From positions 1 to 7,393 of the forward strand of contig JBBRUG010000307.1 in NCBI GenBank assembly GCA_038247995.1: a stretch of 7,393 nucleotides of DNA. Direction: 5' to 3'. Positions within the stretch are counted from its first letter, which is position 1; every line of letters begins with the position of its first letter. The position numbers and the translations under genes are program-made. This stretch comes from JBBRUG01 sp038247995 (GTDB lineage: Bacteria > Chloroflexota > Chloroflexia > Chloroflexales > Chloroflexaceae). Below the pieces are notes generated by a model. It was not told the DNA's origin and searched no databases. It saw only the letters and a list, made by a program, of their open reading frames with translations. Below are positions 5,137 to 7,393 of this stretch, one piece after another.

Positions 5137-6120
5137 TTACAACGTATTCTCGTTCGTCCGTCCGGCGGCGAAGTCGGAAAGATTCTTGATCGTCGTCTCG
5201 CTAATCGTTGTCACAGCCTCTTCGGTGAAATACGCCTGGTGGCCGGTAACAAGCACATTCGGGAAGCTCATCAGGCGGGCGAGGATATCATCATTCATCG
5301 GTCGATCCGAGAGATCACGAAAGAACTTACCCTGTTCTTCCTCGTACACGTCCAGGCCCACACCGGCGAGGTGACTACTCTCGATCGCCTTAATGAGCGC
5401 ATCGGCATCGACTAACCCACCGCGACTGGTGTTGATCAAATATGCGCCTTGCTTCATCTTCGCCAGGCTCTCGCGGTTGATCATGTGGTGCGTTTCGGGG
5501 AAAAGCGGCACGTGTAGGCTGACGATATTGCTCTGGGCGAACAGTTCGTCGAGCGTCACGTAACGTACGCCCATCGCCACACAATCGGGGTTCTCGCGCA
5601 CATCGTAGGCCAGCACGGTACAGCCGAAGCCCTGCATGATTTTCGCGAAGATCGCGCCGATTTTGCCCGTGCCGACCACGCCGACCGTGGAGCCGTTGAT
5701 GTCGCGCCCCATCAGGCCGGCCAGACGGAAGTTGAACTCGCGGGTGCGGTTGAAGGCGCGATGGATGCGCCGGTTCAGCGTCATCAGCAAGGCGATGGCG
5801 TGCTCTGCTACCGAGTAGGGCGAATAGTAGCCTACCCGCATGCACGTGATGCCGAGCCGTTTTGCGGCGTCGAGGTCGATATTGTTATAACCGGTCGAGC
5901 GCTGGGCGATCATCCGCACGCCGCCTGCGGCCAACCGTTCCAGCACTTCGGCGCCGGCAATATCGTTGACAAACAGACAGACGGCTTCATAGCCCTGCGC
6001 GAGGGCTGCCGTCTGTTGATCGAGTTGGGCCGGGGTGAAATCGAGCTGGTGCTGGCCCTGATTGGCCGCATTGAGAAAGGTTTGGTCGTACGAGTGGGTG
6101 TCGTACACGAGAACCTTCAT
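5137..6120 (-). CDS. ldhA: Fermentative D-lactate dehydrogenase (NADH-dependent)
   Basis: A cytoplasmic enzyme of the D-isomer-specific 2-hydroxyacid dehydrogenase family that reduces pyruvate to D-lactate with NADH. The product has 327 residues and is collinear with Escherichia coli LdhA as I recall it. Shared stretches are EAVCLFVND (45-53), VAEHAIALLMTLNRRIHRA (104-122), GTGKIG (150-155, nucleotide-binding loop), NTSRGGLVD (230-238), DVYEEEQ (257-263) and GHQAYFTEEA (293-302). The catalytic triad is complete: Arg233, Glu262 and His294, each two below the E. coli numbering. Asp173 at the end of the second Rossmann strand (AYD) fits NADH rather than NADPH. The ORF can be extended to 6195, but only through an intergenic palindrome. 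ATG 6120 has AAGGAG six bases upstream (6127-6132) and gives the usual MKVLVYDT start. It is first in a probable two-gene unit with gap, with a TATAAT box at 6211-6216, and is divergent from dnaK. The highly similar erythronate/hydroxypyruvate enzymes lack this exact N-terminal pattern. Confidence 0.93.
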   Translation of the reverse strand: MKVLVYDTHSYDQTFLNAANQGQHQLDFTPAQLDQQTAALAQGYEAVCLFVNDIAGAEVLERLAAGGVRMIAQRSTGYNNIDLDAAKRLGITCMRVGYYSPYSVAEHAIALLMTLNRRIHRAFNRTREFNFRLAGLMGRDINGSTVGVVGTGKIGAIFAKIMQGFGCTVLAYDVRENPDCVAMGVRYVTLDELFAQSNIVSLHVPLFPETHHMINRESLAKMKQGAYLINTSRGGLVDADALIKAIESSHLAGVGLDVYEEEQGKFFRDLSDRPMNDDILARLMSFPNVLVTGHQAYFTEEAVTTISETTIKNLSDFAAGRTNENTL

Positions 6121-6138
6121 GCGCTGCTCCTTCACTCT

Positions 6139-6181
6139 GTATTGCGTGTTACGGGTTGGGTAATCTCGTAATACGCAATAC
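6139..6181. repeat. Intergenic palindrome in the ldhA leader
   Basis: GTATTGCGTGTTACG (6139-6153) pairs with CGTAATACGCAATAC (6167-6181) with a single mismatch (14 of 15 pairs) around a 13-base loop. It lies in the ldhA 5' region, ending 7 bases before the ldhA ribosome binding site, and would be transcribed from the candidate promoter at 6211-6216. ATTGCGT/TTACG-type palindromes are familiar to me from Chloroflexota intergenic regions, so I read it as a dispersed element rather than an ldhA-specific operator. Confidence 0.65.
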
Positions 6182-6210
6182 GCGCTATGCTTCAAGCCTA
6201 CTGCGCCGCC

Positions 6211-6216
6211 ATTATA
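6211..6216 (-). promoter_or_regulatory. Candidate -10 box for ldhA-gap
   Basis: A perfect TATAAT on the minus strand (in GGTATAATGG), 90 bases before the ldhA start. The -35 region 17-18 bases further out is poor (around CGAAGC), so an activator or another sigma factor may be needed. Transcription would begin near 6204 and place the 6139-6181 palindrome in the leader. Confidence 0.4.
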
Positions 6217-6275
6217 CCGTAACCCTGACTGCTGCTTCGTCGTTTTCTCACAACCCCGACGGATGATTCCAACAA

Positions 6276-6302
6276 AGCTCTAATACGAGTCTAGTATGAG
6301 CT
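6276..6302. promoter_or_regulatory. Inverted/direct repeat motif upstream of dnaK
   Basis: AGCTC-TA-ATAC (6276-6286) pairs with GTAT-GAGCT (6294-6302) around a 7-base loop, nine pairs with a two-base bulge. The same bases read as a direct repeat: TAATACGAG (6281-6289) and TAGTATGAG (6292-6300), 7 of 9 identical at an 11-base (one helical turn) spacing. It lies 55 bases before the dnaK start and may overlap its promoter; TAGTAT (6292-6297) is a weak -10 without a good -35. It could be an operator. The regulator is unknown, and this is not the CIRCE sequence. Confidence 0.35.
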
Positions 6303-6357
6303 AAACGAAAGCCGAGTACACTGCAAATAGCACTTAAACCTGAGGAGGTATTACGTT

Positions 6358-7393
6358 ATGGCAAAGATTGTTGGAATTGACCTGGGGACGACGAACTCGG
6401 TGGTTGCGGTAATGGAGGCGGGCGACGCCGTCGTTATTCCCAGCGCTGAAGGTAACCGGACAACTCCGTCGGTGGTTGCGTTCGCCAAGAACGGCGAGCG
6501 GCTTGTCGGTCAGACGGCCAAGCGTCAGGCGACGATCAACCCTGAGAATACATTGTATTCGGTGAAGCGCTTTATTGGGCGCAACTATGATGAGATCGCC
6601 ACCGAGCGTGGGATGGTGCCCTTTAGCGTTACGAAGGGACCGCGCGCCGATGTGCGAATTGCTGTGCCGCAGACGGACAAAGATTATGCGCCGCAGGAGA
6701 TTGCGGCTATGGTCTTGCAGAAGCTGAAGGCTGATGCCGAGGCATACCTTGGCGAGCCGGTGACGCAGGCCGTGATCACAGTCCCGGCCTACTTTAACGA
6801 TGCTCAACGCCAGGCCACCAAAGACGCCGGTAAGATCGCCGGTCTCGAAGTGTTGCGCATTATCAACGAGCCGACGGCGGCCGCACTGGCGTATGGTCTG
6901 GACAAGAAAAAGGACGAGACGATCCTTGTCTTCGACCTAGGTGGCGGTACATTCGACGTGAGTGTGCTCGAAGTCGGCGACGGCGTGGTTGAAGTGAAGT
7001 CGACTAGTGGCGACACTCATCTGGGCGGCGACGACTATGATGCAGCAATTGTCGACTGGATCATCGACGAGTTCAAGAAAGATCAGGGCATCGATCTGAG
7101 CAAGGATCGCCAGGCGCTGCAGCGGCTCAAGGAAGCCGCCGAGAAGGCCAAGATGGAGCTTTCGAGCGTCAGTGAGACGGAAGTCAACCTGCCGTTCATC
7201 ACCGCCGATGCCAGTGGCCCCAAGCACCTTGCCATGCGCCTGAGCCGCAGCAAGTTCGAGCAGCTTACGGCCAAGCTCACCGAGCGCCTGCGCGGCCCGG
7301 TCGAGCAATCGCTGAAAGACGCCGACCTGAAGCCGGGCCAGATCGATGAGGTTGTGCTCGTCGGTGGTTCGACCCGCATGCCGGTCGTTCAGG
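6358..7393 (+). CDS. dnaK: Chaperone protein DnaK (Hsp70), 5' part, cut by window end
   Basis: ATP-dependent Hsp70 chaperone that binds exposed hydrophobic segments of client proteins in the cytoplasm, working with DnaJ and GrpE. The window holds the first 345 codons plus one base, that is, most of the nucleotide-binding domain; the substrate-binding domain and lid lie beyond the edge. Visible motifs are phosphate-1 GIDLGTTNS (6-14), catalytic Lys70 in YSVKRFIGR, INEPTAAALAYGL with Glu171, phosphate-2 FDLGGGTFDVSVL (192-204) with Asp193 and Thr198, and the adenosine motif VVLVGGSTRMP (332-342). The count up to these motifs matches E. coli DnaK to within a residue. AGGAGG (6343-6348) lies 9 bases before the ATG, a strong initiation site in keeping with high expression. 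It is divergent from ldhA with 237 bases between the start codons. No CIRCE element is visible, so HrcA control is not indicated here; the repeat at 6276-6302 is the only operator-like element. Whether grpE/dnaJ follow cannot be seen. Confidence 0.98.
   Translation, partial: MAKIVGIDLGTTNSVVAVMEAGDAVVIPSAEGNRTTPSVVAFAKNGERLVGQTAKRQATINPENTLYSVKRFIGRNYDEIATERGMVPFSVTKGPRADVRIAVPQTDKDYAPQEIAAMVLQKLKADAEAYLGEPVTQAVITVPAYFNDAQRQATKDAGKIAGLEVLRIINEPTAAALAYGLDKKKDETILVFDLGGGTFDVSVLEVGDGVVEVKSTSGDTHLGGDDYDAAIVDWIIDEFKKDQGIDLSKDRQALQRLKEAAEKAKMELSSVSETEVNLPFITADASGPKHLAMRLSRSKFEQLTAKLTERLRGPVEQSLKDADLKPGQIDEVVLVGGSTRMPVVQ

Noticed and set aside
5390..5845. A 151-codon minus-strand frame inside ldhA
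   Set aside because: It is an out-of-frame shadow of the conserved ldhA coding sequence, Arg/Pro/His-rich as expected for GC-rich shadows. The same applies to opposite-strand frames in dnaK, gap, the SPFH gene and the UPF0104 gene.
6121..6195. Longer ldhA start at 6195
   Set aside because: The extra 25 residues are a translation of the intergenic palindrome, and the strong AAGGAG is placed for the ATG at 6120.
6318..6337. TAGCACTTA before dnaK as half of a CIRCE element
   Set aside because: It only partly matches TTAGCACTC, and the required GAGTGCTAA partner is not present 9 bases away.
1..7393. CRISPR array, mobile element, tRNA/rRNA or defence system
   Set aside because: No regularly spaced repeats beyond the short palindromes, no transposase or integrase frames, no cloverleaf or rRNA-like stretches, and no defence-gene domains were seen.

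Overview
The window carries six clear chromosomal housekeeping-type genes, one uncharacterised gene and one doubtful small reading frame. It is moderately GC-rich and looks bacterial. My best guess for the source is a member of the Chloroflexota (Chloroflexales-like). This rests on the style of the DnaK and D-lactate dehydrogenase sequences, a hypothetical protein with helical repeats of a kind I associate with that phylum, and short intergenic palindromes of a type I recall from those genomes. It is inference, not a database result. I see no phage, transposase, CRISPR array, tRNA or rRNA.

Left part (1-1631, minus strand): a short hairpin/direct-repeat cluster (1-62), then a probable two-gene unit read right to left. 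The unit is acylphosphatase (1271-1549) followed by a polytopic membrane protein of the lysylphosphatidylglycerol-synthase transmembrane / UPF0104 family (82-1185). A well-spaced promoter candidate lies in front of acyP (1603-1631).

Middle part (1789-3874, plus strand): an uncharacterised acidic helical-repeat protein (1789-2610), a 239-base gap with two promoter candidates, then an SPFH/prohibitin-like membrane protein (2850-3812). A textbook intrinsic terminator (3831-3874) closes this gene.

Right part (3873-6216, minus strand): ldhA (fermentative D-lactate dehydrogenase) followed by gap (glyceraldehyde-3-phosphate dehydrogenase), 59 bases apart with a strong hairpin between them. A weaker terminator hairpin follows gap. 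The pair makes metabolic sense: GAPDH produces NADH in glycolysis and LdhA re-oxidises NADH by reducing pyruvate to D-lactate. A highly basic ORF of doubtful reality lies between gap and the SPFH terminator.

Far right (6358-7393, plus strand): the 5' part of dnaK, divergent from ldhA. The 237-base space between ldhA and dnaK holds an intergenic palindrome, a TATAAT box for ldhA and an inverted/direct-repeat motif in front of dnaK. No CIRCE element is visible.

The window is mostly ordinary. The points most worth a second look are the helical-repeat protein, the ldhA-gap pairing with its hairpin, the divergent GAPDH, and the dnaK upstream motif. I found no convincing undescribed multi-gene system.
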